Source of the DNA: Adineta steineri
Lineage: Eukaryota; Rotifera; Eurotatoria; Adinetida; Adinetidae
Reading direction: 5' to 3'
Assembly (NCBI GenBank): GCA_905250115.1
Contig: CAJNOI010000183.1
Location: 101,688-165,687 of the forward strand
DNA length: 64,000 bases
The notes under the pieces are model-generated. The model made no database searches, had not been told where the DNA came from, and saw only the letters and a program-made list of their open reading frames with translations. The translations under genes and the position numbers were made by a program. Shown here piece after piece: positions 20,840 to 33,189 of this stretch. The first letter of the stretch is position 1; the number at the start of each line of letters is the position of its first letter.

Positions 20840-23180
20840 TCATATTGTTTTATTCAAAGAAGTTGCATTAATACTGAAGAATATTTCTGTATTTCGATCA
20901 TTTAGCCCGTAAATTTTCGGCATCCACGTAGTTGCAGCAAACAAAATGACTAGAAAAGCAATCATATTCATTACAACACCAGTTTTGACCTAATAAAATA
21001 ACGTCTTTATTCATTATTTGTAAACAAATATTTTACCATATCAATCACACGAATTTCACCACTAGCGAAAATAATTGCGTTTGGCGGTGTTGCTAAAAGA
21101 TACGAAAAGAAATATTTTTATTTAATACCTTTATTTTCAAATTATTTACCGATAGGTAACATGAAAGCCATTGAAACAGCTAATGTACAAGGAAGAAGTA
21201 GATACGCGGGATGAAGATTTGAAGTGCGAGCCTAGGAAAAAGAATTCTTCGTCTTTCGTTTCATATTAAAATCGAACACGTAAACTTACTACTGAATCAA
21301 GAATTGGAAAAAAAATACTTGCTGTACTGATATTCGATGTTACTTCCGTGAAAAAACCAGTAATAATAATAACTAAAAAAATCACTGCTGCACGTGGTAT
21401 TCCTGATAAAAATCGAAGTGCATGTGCAACACTTGCTGATAGTTTTGAAACCTGAAGAATCAAAAAACAAAACTTAATCATTGTTCATTCGCTCTTCAAT
21501 GAACGAACTTGAAAAGCTGTTGCAACAACAAGACCAGCACCAAGTAATAGCATTGCACCCCAAGGCATATTTTTCGCTAAACGATTCCATTGAACGATTG
21601 GTTCATATGTCCAATTCTCTACAATAAATATCGAATATTCCAAGAATTTTTGTTCAACTAATCTTACTTTGGAAAGGATTAGCATTGGGTAAAATCATTG
21701 GTAGTATTCCACAGAGTATCGCTACTGTACCATCGCTGATATATTTATGTCGAAAGATAATTTTCCATCCAGGTACAACAGAAAAATCTTTAGTTACCCA
21801 TAAAATAATCATAGAAATAAAAATAATTCCAACCGATACTTCACTCCATCTAGAAAAATAATAACTAGATAAATTAAAGTTGAATTTTATTTCTTCTCTA
21901 CTGTGGTCTTCCAAGGTCTTTGTATTGTTTAATTAACATCGTCTTTAAATTAACCTGTGCTGCACGACTTTCAGCATCTATATGTAATGTAAATAATCTG
22001 AGAAAAAAAATTGAGAATTTATCAAAATTTCTTCAAACTCTTTAATGTTATAAGAAATTTGTAACCATAACCAACATAAGATCAACATTAGGAGAGCTGT
22101 TGGAAAGGCGAAGAGAAGAAAATCAAGAAAATTAATACGAAAAGCCGTGTTTTTGTATTGACTATAAATAAATAAATAAATAGTTCAATAAAGAGAAGAA
22201 AAAAATCTTTCGTTATTGTTTATTAACTTATCAATGAAACCTTTGAGGAAGATATTTGGTGCTGAACCAACTAAACTTGATATACCTCCGACCGAAGCTG
22301 AATAAGCAACACTAAGAAGAAAAGCTAAAAAAGAAACTTTCGCACAATCGAAAATTTACATTTCCATCCTGACCTTTTTTGATATTTTTATATTTATTTT
22401 CATGCAATTTGATTATCATCGATTGATCTGAATTTGAAACGTTTTCTTTAGTTAAATCAAGCACATCTGTATAATATAAACAAAGGTGAATCTTTATGTC
22501 AATTATTTATTTACCGTTAGCAGTAGTGATAGCTACTTTACTATAACTTTCCAGTTCGTTCGTAACGGCCATTGCTACTGGTATCATAATTGATGTTGCT
22601 GCTGTATTATTCATCCACATGGAAAGAAAAGCAGTTACTCCCATTATTCCAGCCATTGACCTAAATAGAATTTATTTGTTTGGAAATTATTTAAAAAAAA
22701 GAAGAATTACCATTTCGATGAAGTACCAACAAGACTTAAGACAAATAATGCAATTCGTCGATGAAGATTAACAGATTCAACTGCATATGCCAATGACATA
22801 CTTCCAAAGAAAAGTGTGATTATATCTTTAAAATAATGAGGAGCAACTATTTCAGCAGGTAATATTCCAGCCTAAATATGTATCAATATGAATTCATTAA
22901 AACAAACAGCTACTTTCTTTACCATCGGGAAAAGAGCAAGTGGTAAAAGAGAAGTAACTGGTAGAGGAATTGCTTCAAATACCCAATAGACAGTTAGAAT
23001 AAGGACAATATATCCACATCTCGCTTGCTAGAATGAAATGATTAAATGTTATAACTTGTGATAGTATATTTAACGTACAGAGGATTTGCCAATAATTGGT
23101 ATTGGAAGAAGAACTAATGGTGTTAATAGAACCAATAATAAACGCCATCGTTGTTTTAACCAATTTATTCTATGAAACAT
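20840..23180 (-). CDS. SLC13-type sodium-coupled di/tricarboxylate or sulfate symporter
   Basis: Fourteen minus-strand exons, with ATG at 23180 and stop at 20840, give about 548 residues, the usual size of SLC13 proteins. Recognisable family segments in order are: the N-terminal helix with LLLVLLTPLVLLPIP; YWVFEAIPLPVTSLLPLALFP; FFGSMSLAYAVESVNLHRR; FLSMWMNNTAATSIMIPV with the conserved SNT-like Asn-Thr motif; SASVGGISSLVGSAPN; WSEVSVGIIFISMIILWV; PWGAMLLLGAGLVVATAFQ; GFFTEVTSNISTASIFFPI; and FMLPIATPPNAIIF. These plasma-membrane carriers import dicarboxylates, citrate or sulfate with sodium. The key Asn-Thr motifs are intact, so it should work. Introns are short. The junction between exons 7 and 8 (22058/21997) has no GT donor in the needed phase. 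Substrate is not predictable. Confidence 0.9.
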
Positions 23181-23932
23181 TGTTTTTAAAGACTCAAATA
23201 AATACATATGATCGGTGAAAGAACAAATTACTGATAAATATGAGAAAAAAAAGATTTGATTTTGTTACTGAAGGTTGTGCAAGTGATAGATAAGATCATT
23301 AAATATGATATTTCATCAATTTCTATTTTGATCAATCACTAAAAGACACGATTCTATTAAACATCATATGTCTGTAAAACAAAAATTAAATGCCAACAGA
23401 CATGATGATGCTACCATGCGATGGTAAATGTTATAATTACTCATACTTCGCTAACCTTCAATTTCATCCTTAAACTTTCTCCAGACAATTTTTTTTATAT
23501 TTCGTACTGAGTAATTTGAAAGGCTAACGTTTTGTTCGGTTGAATTTGTTTTTTTCCTATAAAATGTATGTGTAATCTATTGAATGCGAAGGATGACTGC
23601 AGTTAGAAAGATGAAATCTTTTGTTTTTTACCTTTATACCTTTACAAAGTAAATATAAATGATACGACATCTTTATCTTCACTTTCGCAATATCAAACAG
23701 AGCATTGTTATTGTCGACATATAAAAACACGAGAAGGGCTAGAAGTTGTCTCAAATGTGTCTGTGCATGCCATTCATTCTTATAGAAAAAAAAGAGAGTA
23801 CACGATCATTTTTTTTCTCGATCTATATTTGACTTATTATGTTTTATTTGAAGATCGAATAAATTGTTTTTCATTTTCAGTCTAAACAAAACAACGTTAT
23901 AAAAACGTCTTGACTACGACGACGTTTCAAAT
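23181..23932. promoter_or_regulatory. Shared divergent upstream region of SLC13 and lipin genes
   Basis: The SLC13 gene (minus) and the lipin gene (plus) start 752 bp apart facing away from each other, so both promoters lie here. No core promoter motif could be identified with confidence. Confidence 0.5.
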
Positions 23933-26900
23933 ATGAATATAATTTCATTACCACTCAAATGTTGGTCGACAATTCAGTCAACTTACAACAGTATCAATCC
24001 GCATAATTTCAGTGGTACATAGATTGTCTCTTTGCACTGTTATTATTAAGATTTTTTATAATACAAATAATTTTTTTGATTGATAGGTGCCATAGATGTT
24101 ATTGTTATTAAACAAGAAGACGAAACACTTCAATGTACACCGTTTCATGTTCGATTTGGAAAACTAGATGTTATTCAACATCAACAAAAGAGAGTGAGTT
24201 CAATACATTTTCAGAATATATATTCTACTGATTATTTTTCTTAGGTTTACGTTTCAGTGAATGATCATCTAATCGAAGATTTGTGGATGCAATTAGGGGA
24301 TGCGGGTGAAGCTGTATTTATTGATAATACAGAGGTATGTTAATGTTTCATCAAAGAATTTTCTATTAAATATTTTGATCGATGTGCCGAAGAAAATAGT
24401 CTTGTCAAAAGTATTCATACTATCACATCTGTTGACACTATGATAAAATAAAAATAAAAATACCAAATTTAACAGAAGATATTATAGTCTCTTTTTGAAA
24501 GATCTAATATGTCACCAAGACAGACGTCAAATATATAGCACATGTAATAAGTATTCATCTTGTTTTTAAATTAATAATACTACAGTTCCTTTTCTTGACT
24601 CGTAGAATTCCGTTTTGTTACACGCAGATAATGGATCTCCACAGATCTTGTCGAATATTGATCAATCTGTCAATAACAGTGAACTATGTCGTAATCATGA
24701 GAAACGACGATCTGCTGGACATAATTTCGATGTACAGTCAAGCGAAGACGAGCAATTATCATCCGATTATCTTTTAACTAAACGACAATCATCTACACGA
24801 AAACGTCTTTCGATATCGAAAGGATCTAACGGTGATGAACAAGATCAATCATGGACAATGATTCATAAACGAGATGCGAACGAGAACGATTCACTTTTAT
24901 TTCATATGGACGATGATAATCAAATCTCAGATGTCGATGCATTTAGTCAGAAAAAAATATGTGTTACTTCACCACTACAAGGTTCTTCCAACAATAACGA
25001 AAGTGAAAATACGGATGAAAGTGGAATTGATGAACGATTAAAAACAGAAATATCCACAATTCTATCAAATCAGACTCCAATAAAGACATCAGCAACTGTA
25101 TATACACAAGAATCGAATACAAGGATCAGTGAAATCTATGAAGCAGTTTTGTCTAAATCGGTACCAATCGAAAGTCATATCGCTATTACCGATACACCAC
25201 TTCAGAGTCCAACATGTAGTTTAGATGATCGTGTTGGTAACTATTCTTTAAACGAAAATTTGTCATCGCCACCAATCTTCTCAAGGTAAACCAAATATTT
25301 TAATAAGAGAAATAGAATTATTTGTTTCATGTTCAAGTTCTTTCTCATCGCAAACAACAAGTCCAAAATCGGACACAGAATATGAACTTGATAATTCTAC
25401 TCAACCGTTGGTAAAAAAACGTCGATCATTTGTCGATAGAATCAGTGGTATGTGGAGATGGAATTGGGGCAAACTACCTGAACAACGACAATCTGCCAAG
25501 TTAACCAAACCGCCCAACGTTCTTTCCTACTTATGGCCATCGACTAAAAAGACATTGCCTACTGAAGGTATAGATCTTAATGATGTTCAACTTTCATTAT
25601 GTGGTAATATTGACAATTTATCAGCGATTACTCATGACATATTTAATAAACACCTTGTTTCACACGAAAGATTCTTCAATGATCCAAACATCGCCAATGA
25701 TCCTAATTTGGTTGCACGCATTGGCGGAAAGTAAATAATGATTATTTTTTTTTTATAATCAAAGAGATAAGTATAAAATTGAACTTTCTGTAGATTGTAC
25801 AAATGGACCACAGCCGTACCACTTATTACTTCGGCGGCTAATGTTCACAAGCATTTGCCAACGGAGACAGTCGAACAATCACAAGAAAAACTGATAGTAC
25901 AGACGGTGAGTACCTGAGAGTTTTTGAAATCCCGAATATCTAGCATCCATTAGAGTCCTGTGTTTATTTGCTGTTACTGACTTTTCTGCTTCATCTACCT
26001 AATACTCTTGAACTCGTTTCTGAATTCACATAGGTAACAAACTCGAGTACAATAATACCAGTAGTATCTACATTGTCTAATCGAGCTGAAATGAAACAAA
26101 ATTCGATCAAAAGTCAACCATCAGTAGATAAGAATAACAGCAGTGAAGTAACTAAATTGATCCCTGATATGGAAGAAAAAGAAAAAGAAAAAGAGGAATC
26201 ACAACCATCGTCATCAGTACCAACAGTGACAGTTCAGCAAACATCTTCGATTAGTCCGAAAAAGACGCTAACACTGTCATCGGATCAACTAAAACGGCTC
26301 AATCTTAAACTGGGTATTAATAAAATTGAATTCGAAGTGACAACAGCTTTACAAGGCAATGTTTCTGTTAGATCGAATATTTTCCTTTTTGATTATCAAA
26401 CTAAATTTGTCATTTCGGATATTGATGGTACAATCACAATGTAAGCTACTCATTTCTTCTTTTTTACATATAGTATCATGATTTGAATATTTTGATAGAT
26501 CGGATGTAATGGGTCAAATTCTTCCATTAATTGGTAGAGATTGGTATCACGATGGTATTGCAGAATTTTTTAATGCAATACAAGAAAATGGCTATCAATT
26601 TATCTATCTATCGGCACGAGCGATTGGGCAGAGTCAAATGACGAGAGATTTTTTACGCAGCATTAAACAGTGTAAATATAACTTACCTGTTGGACCATTA
26701 CTCCTTTCGCCTGATTCACTTCTAGCTGCATTTCATCGGTGAGATAATTAATATCCTTTTGTGTAGTGTAGAAACCATTCAATTTATTTATCTTTTTGTA
26801 TTTTGTAGAGAAGTCGTTGCCAAACAGCCCGAAAAATTCAAGATTGCATGTTTGGAAAATATTGCAAGCCTTTTTCCAAACAGAAATCCATTCTATGCTG

Positions 26901-27611
26901 GATTCGGTAATAGAACCAATGTACGTTTTTTTGCAAGTTAAAAGAAGAAATTTTATTAATCAGTAAAGAATTTCTGTTGCATTAACTAAAATTGAACGAA
27001 CTTAATAGTCAAAACTAGAATATAAACATCTATGTGCTAACAAAACACACTATAGCTTTTTATTATTCAATTAGCGAGTAGTACACTGATTTGCATGATC
27101 ACTAGAAAATCGTTTAACAAAATACACTTTTTCATTTTAATAGGATCATATAGCGTATACGAGAATCAAAATACCACAGACTCGCATTTTTACAATTAAT
27201 TCTGATAGTAATATTACTCGAGAGTCATTACCCCAATCTATGATGTCTACGTATGTATTTCTTTTCGTAATTTCTCAGTTTACTATTAAGATTTTGTTTA
27301 GCTATAGAAACTTACATGAAGTCGTTGATCTTATTTTTCCTTCAATGGATTCATTTTCATCGAGTGAAAACTATTCAATGTTTACCTATTGGTATAATGA
27401 TCCGGCAGTGAATACATTAGACAACGAAATGCAAGCACATCTTAACGAAATTGCTGAACGAGAAAAACGAGCTCAAGCTAGTACTCCACGAAAACGGATG
27501 ACAATATTCAATGGTATGACTAAAACTAAATCAACAACAACGGTGGTAAACGATGATGGCAAAAAAATATTAACATTAACCCAGGCAGCAAAAAACACTG
27601 TAAAACAGTGA
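23933..27611 (+). CDS. LPIN: Lipin, Mg2+-dependent phosphatidate phosphatase
   Basis: Eleven exons (23933-24014, 24087-24193, 24245-24334, 24606-25285, 25338-25730, 25794-25905, 26034-26440, 26499-26738, 26809-26920, 27144-27250, 27302-27611) join in frame to 879 residues. Residues 1-90 are the N-LIP domain ([20 protein letters not shown], then HVRFGKLDV). A low-complexity Ser/Asp/Glu-rich middle follows, including a Lys/Arg cluster (KKRRS). The C-LIP HAD domain begins near 590 and carries the catalytic DIDGTIT at about 617-623 (DxDxT), followed by [26 protein letters not shown] and [10 protein letters not shown]. Lipin dephosphorylates phosphatidate to diacylglycerol at the ER and can act as a nuclear co-regulator; an LxxIL-like motif is not obvious. 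The catalytic residues are all present. One clear lipin gene, complete, with a conventional stop at 27611. Confidence 0.93.
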
Positions 27612-27861
27612 TTAAGTCAACAATATGATCGACTCTTACCGAAATACGTCAGTCTTTTCTTTACCTTTTATGTTATGTAATTCTTTTTTCTTCCGTCTCT
27701 TCGTTGATGTGCACCACTAACTTTTTTTCTATCATCAATCATTAGGAACAAATGACAAAGTTTTTCTTGATCTTTATATTCTCTCCCATTTCTGTTTTGT
27801 ATTTTCTCTGTATAAAATCTGTACTGCTGGGAACAACATGTCAATACGTTTGGGTGTGAGT

Positions 27862-28609
27862 TAGGGACCTGCGGAGTCAACTTTTTTTGACTCCGAATCC
27901 GACTCCAAAAAAACTCCGAAAAACTCCGAAATTTTGTTAATGAGCTAAAAATAGCTGCCATATATTTTAGTGTTTAAATATCACGATGTGCAAATGGATA
28001 AAGAAACAAACGAATGAATAAAAATTAAGAGTCATCATGTTAATATTAATTTAGAATTTTTTTCATTGTTGTACGAAGTTGAAAATAATAATGACCAAGA
28101 AGCTTTTGTTAAGAAAAGAACTTAAAAAATTAATAGATGATAGTCATGAATCTGTTACGCTTGTACAAAAGAAAAAAATGTAAGTTCTAGTCAAATGTAG
28201 GAGCTTTTTCATCAACATGGACTATGTCTAAACAGTCAAGAACTAATGATGAAGATAATTACAGTAATGCAGATGACATTGAAATATTTTTAGATTAATG
28301 TAGTTGCTCTTATGAATGTTATAACGAGAAAATGATTAATTTTTTTTTGTCTTGAAAGTTATTGTTAATCTATATAGAAACTGTTGTCATTTTTTCTTGA
28401 TTAGTACGAAGAATAAACTTATTGGTTCATAAAAACACAAAATTTTATTAGGTGTGGTTACGACTTCGGACTCCGACTTACTCCGAAAATTTTTTTCGAT
28501 AAACCCGACTCCGACTCCGAAAAATTATGTTTCGCAGACTCCGACTCCGACTCCGGCGGAGTCGGAGTCGGAGTCATAATCGGGTTTCGGAGTACTCCGC
28601 AGCTCCCTA
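27862..28609. mobile_element. Non-autonomous hAT-like element with GACTCCGA subterminal repeats
   Basis: The ends TAGGGACCTGCGGAGT (27862) and, inverted, TAGGGAGCTGCGGAGT (ending 28609) match at 15 of 16. The left subterminal block (27880-27930) and the right block (28455-28600) are built of GACTCCGA/TCGGAGTC units. On the right these face each other as GACTCCGACTCCGGCGGAGT, making a strong palindrome. The A+T-rich core lacks a transposase. No matching 8-bp flanks were found, so the copy may be old or rearranged. Confidence 0.7.
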
Positions 28610-29266
28610 CTCAAGATGTATTTTTAAATGTCTGTAAATGATGTAAAACTATGATTTTCGGACAATGATCTTCAGTTATGCTAATGTTTTTTATTTGATG
28701 CCTCTCCAGAAATATAGTAGCCATAGATATTCTTGTAATAACTCAAAACCGAGAAAAATTAAAGATCTATACTTTTCACCAATCGAAATACATAACACCG
28801 TAGTATATTTTCCTCTATTACTGTATAATACAGTAGAGAATCACAGTTTTGTAGCTTTTTCTGTTCTTGAGCTATTGTATATTGAGAAGGACATCAGTTT
28901 TTTTTTTGTATATTAAACGCTTACATTATATAAATATAAAATAAAGAAGAAGATACTTATCTTAAAAGGTTTTGATGAGTTGGAGGATTTCTCTTTCACT
29001 TTTCTTATTTTTGTTTTTGATATCATTCTTTCTTGAATATTGTATATAAACAGTGTTGATTATGAGAATATACTCAAACAGAAATAATTTATTTGACATT
29101 TATCGTTGTATTCTTTTTGATTTTATCAAGAACATAATTAGCAATCAATTGCCTGATAAACTAAGCCAAAGATAGTTATTCTTTTAATGATATTTATTTA
29201 TTTACATGTACGAATCAAATGATTTCTGACATACGATACAGTATTCAAAGGATAATCAGTGACAAA

Positions 29267-29308
29267 TTAGGGTGTGGAACCTAGATGAATACAGTATCCA
29301 CACCCTAA
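29267..29308. repeat. Short inverted repeat of telomere-like sequence
   Basis: Perfect 12-bp arms TTAGGGTGTGGA and TCCACACCCTAA are separated by 18 bp. It is the most compact of the inverted TGTGGG-like pairs in the window. Confidence 0.7.
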
Positions 29309-30084
29309 ATTCTCCTAGATTTTAATTTCTCCTGTAACATATTTATATATGTCATCTATACAAGAAAGGAAAGAGAAGAAGAAAAAAAAAGATATATCTC
29401 AATGGTTCTATAACATACAATTATAATTTTCAATTCTTTCAAAATAATCTCATGTTGTTGTATAGAATAATAATAATCATGTGTGATTGCATAATAAACT
29501 AAAGATAAACAATGTCTGATAATGAATATTTAAGAGAAGTACTCAATGAAAATATAGAATGTTATTCTATATTCTATCTATTCTCTATGTAAGTCTTATT
29601 TTGTAATCAGATTTTCTATCATATAAATTTTTCAGTAAGTAAAACAAACGAAAATAGATGAATGATTCCAATGTTACAAAGTTCTTATGAAAGAAAAGTA
29701 TCGACGTCAAAAATATTACCAAAAAAAGGTATGGAAAAAAATGATTCTCGTATTCAATAACCCACGTTGATATTGGAGCCATTTTAAAAGAAAAAGTAAT
29801 TAATCTGACAGATCAAGTTGGTCTATATATATATTACATGCACATTCTGATTATCTGTGAAGTTTGCTTGAAAAACAACATAGATAGACAGCACATTTAA
29901 AACTGAATAACGCTATAGATTTGTAATATGAGTTCGAATCGGTTGAGATGAATCAATATCTATACTATTGGCATATATATATATAATTATTCTATTTTCA
30001 AAGTAAGTTTTTTTGTCACAATCTTCGTTTATTCAATCATTTTCACGACAGAAAATTTTCGTTTGAATACAAAAACTTTTAATG

Positions 30085-30145
30085 TCGAACTAGAGCAATT
30101 TAACAGTTTTTAGCCGAAGAAAAATGTCAAATTGCTCTAGTTCGA
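30085..30145. repeat. 17-bp perfect inverted repeat
   Basis: TCGAACTAGAGCAATTT and its exact inverse are separated by 27 bp. No target duplication was seen. It could be a tiny mobile-element relic or a transcribed hairpin. Confidence 0.6.
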
Positions 30146-30886
30146 TATAAAAAAAACTCTATTTTTCGCGAGGTTTCATTTGACATAAAATTATTGGGTT
30201 ACTCTATGTATGATTATAGCGATAAATTCGTGAAATAATATTATTTTCAATCTTATATGTATAATGTTTTAAATAGATAGTGTCTAAAAATACTCAATAA
30301 AGTAAAAGCAAAATTGTGTATGTCTAAAAGATTTCTTAAAATAACGAAGATACTCATATATATAAGTATCGTTTTTCTTCACACGCTATTGAAACACAAT
30401 CTGTATTCTCTTCTTTCCATTACGAAATTGAAGTTTAATAAGTAGAATATTATAATTAAGAATTTCAATAGTATAACTTTCATCATGAATCGAAGATTAT
30501 TGAATGATCACAAACTGTTTTTTTTGTTCGATTCAATGAATAATAAATTAAATATTATATTAGTCTGAAACAAACATGTCACATTTCATTAGTGAGTACT
30601 TTCTTATAAGAAGATATTATATTTATTTTTATAATTATATACATATAGAAAAGGATAAATGTCATAAATGAAAGTATTATAATTCTTGACTTTTATTGAA
30701 TATAAAATAAACGACTTCATTCATATTATTAAATATTTAACTCACAAAATACATTATTTCTCAATGGGAAAGATCTATGTATTTTATCTTTTATTATAGA
30801 ATAATTAATGAAAAGTTTATTATATATATTTTTTCATATTACATATAAAAAGAAATTTTTTTCTAGATATTATAATCAACAAAAAC

Positions 30887-31735
30887 ATGTTAAATCTTAT
30901 TCTCTATTCAATAACATTGTTCTTTTCATTCATTCAAATATGTATTTCAATATATTTTCTCCTATGCATGATTTTACATCGTGAAATTATTAAACGAAAT
31001 CGTTTAGATTATTTACTTCTTACAAATATTTATATTATTCTATTCTTTATTAGTTGTTTTTTTATCGATATGTGTATTCATTATATATATGGATATTTTC
31101 ATCCGAATAGTTTATTTGATAATTATTCGTGTCGTATTAAAGGATATATTATGTATATATGTGGATATACATTTTTTCATTCATTTTCATTACAAGCTAT
31201 TTATCGATTAACTCGAGTGATCTATCCAATACATAGTAAACGTCAACATTATAATCTTTATATAATTATGTCATTTGGTCAATGGATATTTTCTGCTTTA
31301 GAATTATTACCAAGTTTATGTATTGGTGATATTGAATATTTACCTAATGATTATCATTGTCAAGTTGCATTGACTAGTATGCGTGGTTCATTAACTGTTT
31401 GTTTACTTGGTTTTCTTTGTCCATATATTATAACAGTATATTGTTATATTCATACAATGTGTTATGTTCGAAGACGAACTTTAACAGTTTTAATATTTCA
31501 ACAACGATCAAGTGTACGTCGAAATCTAATTATTTTAAGACGTCTTGTTATTCTTCTTACATGTGTTATTTCAACTGCTGCACCACATGGAATTTTACCT
31601 ATAGTTTATAGTATTCTTGGAGAACTTCCTCGATGGTTAGTTCCATTAGAATGGGTTCTAACTATTTTTGCACTTGTCACAATATCAGTAGCAATTTTAT
31701 TCGTATCTCCACTTGTAAAAAAATTGTGCATTTAA
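30887..31735 (+). CDS. Divergent seven-transmembrane receptor
   Basis: 282 residues in one exon, with seven hydrophobic segments at about 4-30, 46-72, 90-112, 124-145, 165-190, 224-246 and 252-275. The place of the DRY motif reads IYRLTRVIYP, a form shared with the third receptor in this window (FFRFVRIIYP), so both belong to one lineage-specific family. The third inner loop is short and Arg-rich (YVRRRTLTV, SSVRRNLII). N- and C-terminal tails are minimal. It is probably a plasma-membrane chemosensory-type receptor, but loss of canonical motifs means G-protein coupling is an inference only. The codon bias is extremely A+T-rich. Confidence 0.75.
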   Translation: MLNLILYSITLFFSFIQICISIYFLLCMILHREIIKRNRLDYLLLTNIYIILFFISCFFIDMCIHYIYGYFHPNSLFDNYSCRIKGYIMYICGYTFFHSFSLQAIYRLTRVIYPIHSKRQHYNLYIIMSFGQWIFSALELLPSLCIGDIEYLPNDYHCQVALTSMRGSLTVCLLGFLCPYIITVYCYIHTMCYVRRRTLTVLIFQQRSSVRRNLIILRRLVILLTCVISTAAPHGILPIVYSILGELPRWLVPLEWVLTIFALVTISVAILFVSPLVKKLCI

Positions 31736-31936
31736 ATGTGTCTGCAAGAATTCAAATAAATATACTAGTTTTTGATAATCTCAAACATGATGAATGCACT
31801 TATAGATAATAGTAATATCTTGAATGATTCAGATACCTTATCTAGTAATGATTTATAGAATTGTGATCTAGAGTTTATTGAAAAGAAATTTTCGAAAAAA
31901 AATTGATAATACACAAAATCTTGAAAATGTTTATTT
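31736..31936. other. Short convergent spacer
   Basis: Separates the plus-strand receptor from the minus-strand reductase, which end toward each other. An AATAAATA polyadenylation-like signal lies about 20 nt after the receptor stop. Confidence 0.4.
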
Positions 31937-33189
31937 TCAATTGGCATTGATGCTCTTTTCTTGTTCCACCCAATCGTAATGACCTACTAAAGGTAAACCC
32001 CAACTTTGACTTGGATTCATACCTATAAAATTATGTGGGAAACCAGCTTGAAAATTGTATGCATCTTCAATTTCTTTAATTTCTTCTTTGGTTAATCGAA
32101 CATTTAATGCATTTATAGAGTCCTGCAAATGTTCCAATTTTCTAATACCAATAATAGGAAAAATATATGGTTGTTTTGCCATTACATAAGATAAAGCAAT
32201 TTGTGAAAGTGAAACATTTTTCGATTTACCAATTTTCTCCAAAACAGCAGTTACTGCTTGATCATCTTTGCTTGGACCTAAATTAATTGAATAAAGTTTT
32301 ATTCTAATTTGAAAATAAACATTCATTACCTTGTAGAAGACCCGAAAATGATCGTCCTTTATCACCTTCTTTTTCCATTGCTGCTATTTGTTCTGTTGTT
32401 TTGAATTTTCCTCCACCTAAAGCTCCCCATGGTGCAAAAGACATTCCCTCATCTCGAATCATTGGGAGAATGTCTCTTTCACAATCTCGTGTAGCAGCAT
32501 TGTACAAGCCTTGATACACTGAAAATTGCCGTAAACCATGATCTCTTGCATATTGATTTGCTTTTGCAACAACCCATGCAGGTGTATCACTTGTTCCCAA
32601 ATAAAGTACTTTACCTGATTTAACCAAATGATCCAAGGATTGCATCAATTCAGCAATTGAACATGTATAATCCCACCTAAAACAGAAGAAAAGATGTATA
32701 TGAAATTATCACTTTTTTTTAAAAATGGATTTAAATTCGTACCAATGTACATAGAGAAGATCAATATAATCAGTTTGAAGTTTTTTTTAAAGAAGCATTA
32801 ACACTTTCATGTAAACATTTTGTTGAATTTCCTGCAAAATTAACATGAATCGGTTCTTGTTTCCAATCTGATCGATATCCAGTTGTAAATTTTGTTGCAA
32901 TAACCATTTGACTACGATTGTTTCGGTTTACCATCCATTCTCCTAACAATGTTTCACTTTGTTCATTTTGATAATTGCTTGCAGTATCAATAAAATTTCC
33001 ACCAGCTTCATAAAAAGCATCAAGAATTTTGAATGAATTTTCTTTAGAATTTGTACCCATGAATTCATTCCATGCATCACCAATAGACATAGCACCTAAA
33101 CATAATGGAGACACTCGAACAGCTGCTGTTGGAGACAATATACGGTATCGTCCCAAAATAGTTGGAGGTTGTGGTGCTGGTTGAAACAT
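31937..33189 (-). CDS. Fungal-type aryl-alcohol-dehydrogenase-like aldo/keto reductase, with one frameshift
   Basis: Three minus-strand exons (32743-33189, 32330-32676, 31937-32277) would give 377 residues if the reading frame is continuous. The N-terminus PAPQPPTILGRYRILSPTAA and VSPLCLGAMSIGDAW are typical of fungal AAD/norsolorinic-acid-reductase-like proteins. Family catalytic elements follow: FIDTASNYQNEQSE (Asp/Tyr), VIATKF (Lys) and the spliced YIDLLYVHW (His). These cytosolic enzymes reduce aldehydes or ketones with NADPH. An A8 run near 32785 shifts the frame by one base and would cut the protein at residue ~139, just before the catalytic His; all codons beyond remain open. Either the run is miscounted in the assembly or the gene was recently disabled. 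Fungal origin is inferred from motif similarity, with introns gained later. Confidence 0.85.

Larger units (their letters stand above)
28610..30886. other. Long gene-poor A+T-rich region with two hairpins
   Basis: About 2.3 kb without a recognised gene. It contains a TGTGGG-type hairpin (TTAGGGTGTGGA at 29267-29278 with its inverse at 29297-29308) and a second 17-bp hairpin at 30085-30145. TTTTTTTCTAG just before the next receptor start may be a 5' UTR splice acceptor. Confidence 0.5.

Noticed and set aside
29936..29955. Possible tRNA T-arm (GAGTTCGAATCGG)
   Set aside because: No acceptor stem, D-arm or anticodon arm can be built around it. No tRNA or rRNA gene was recognised in the window.
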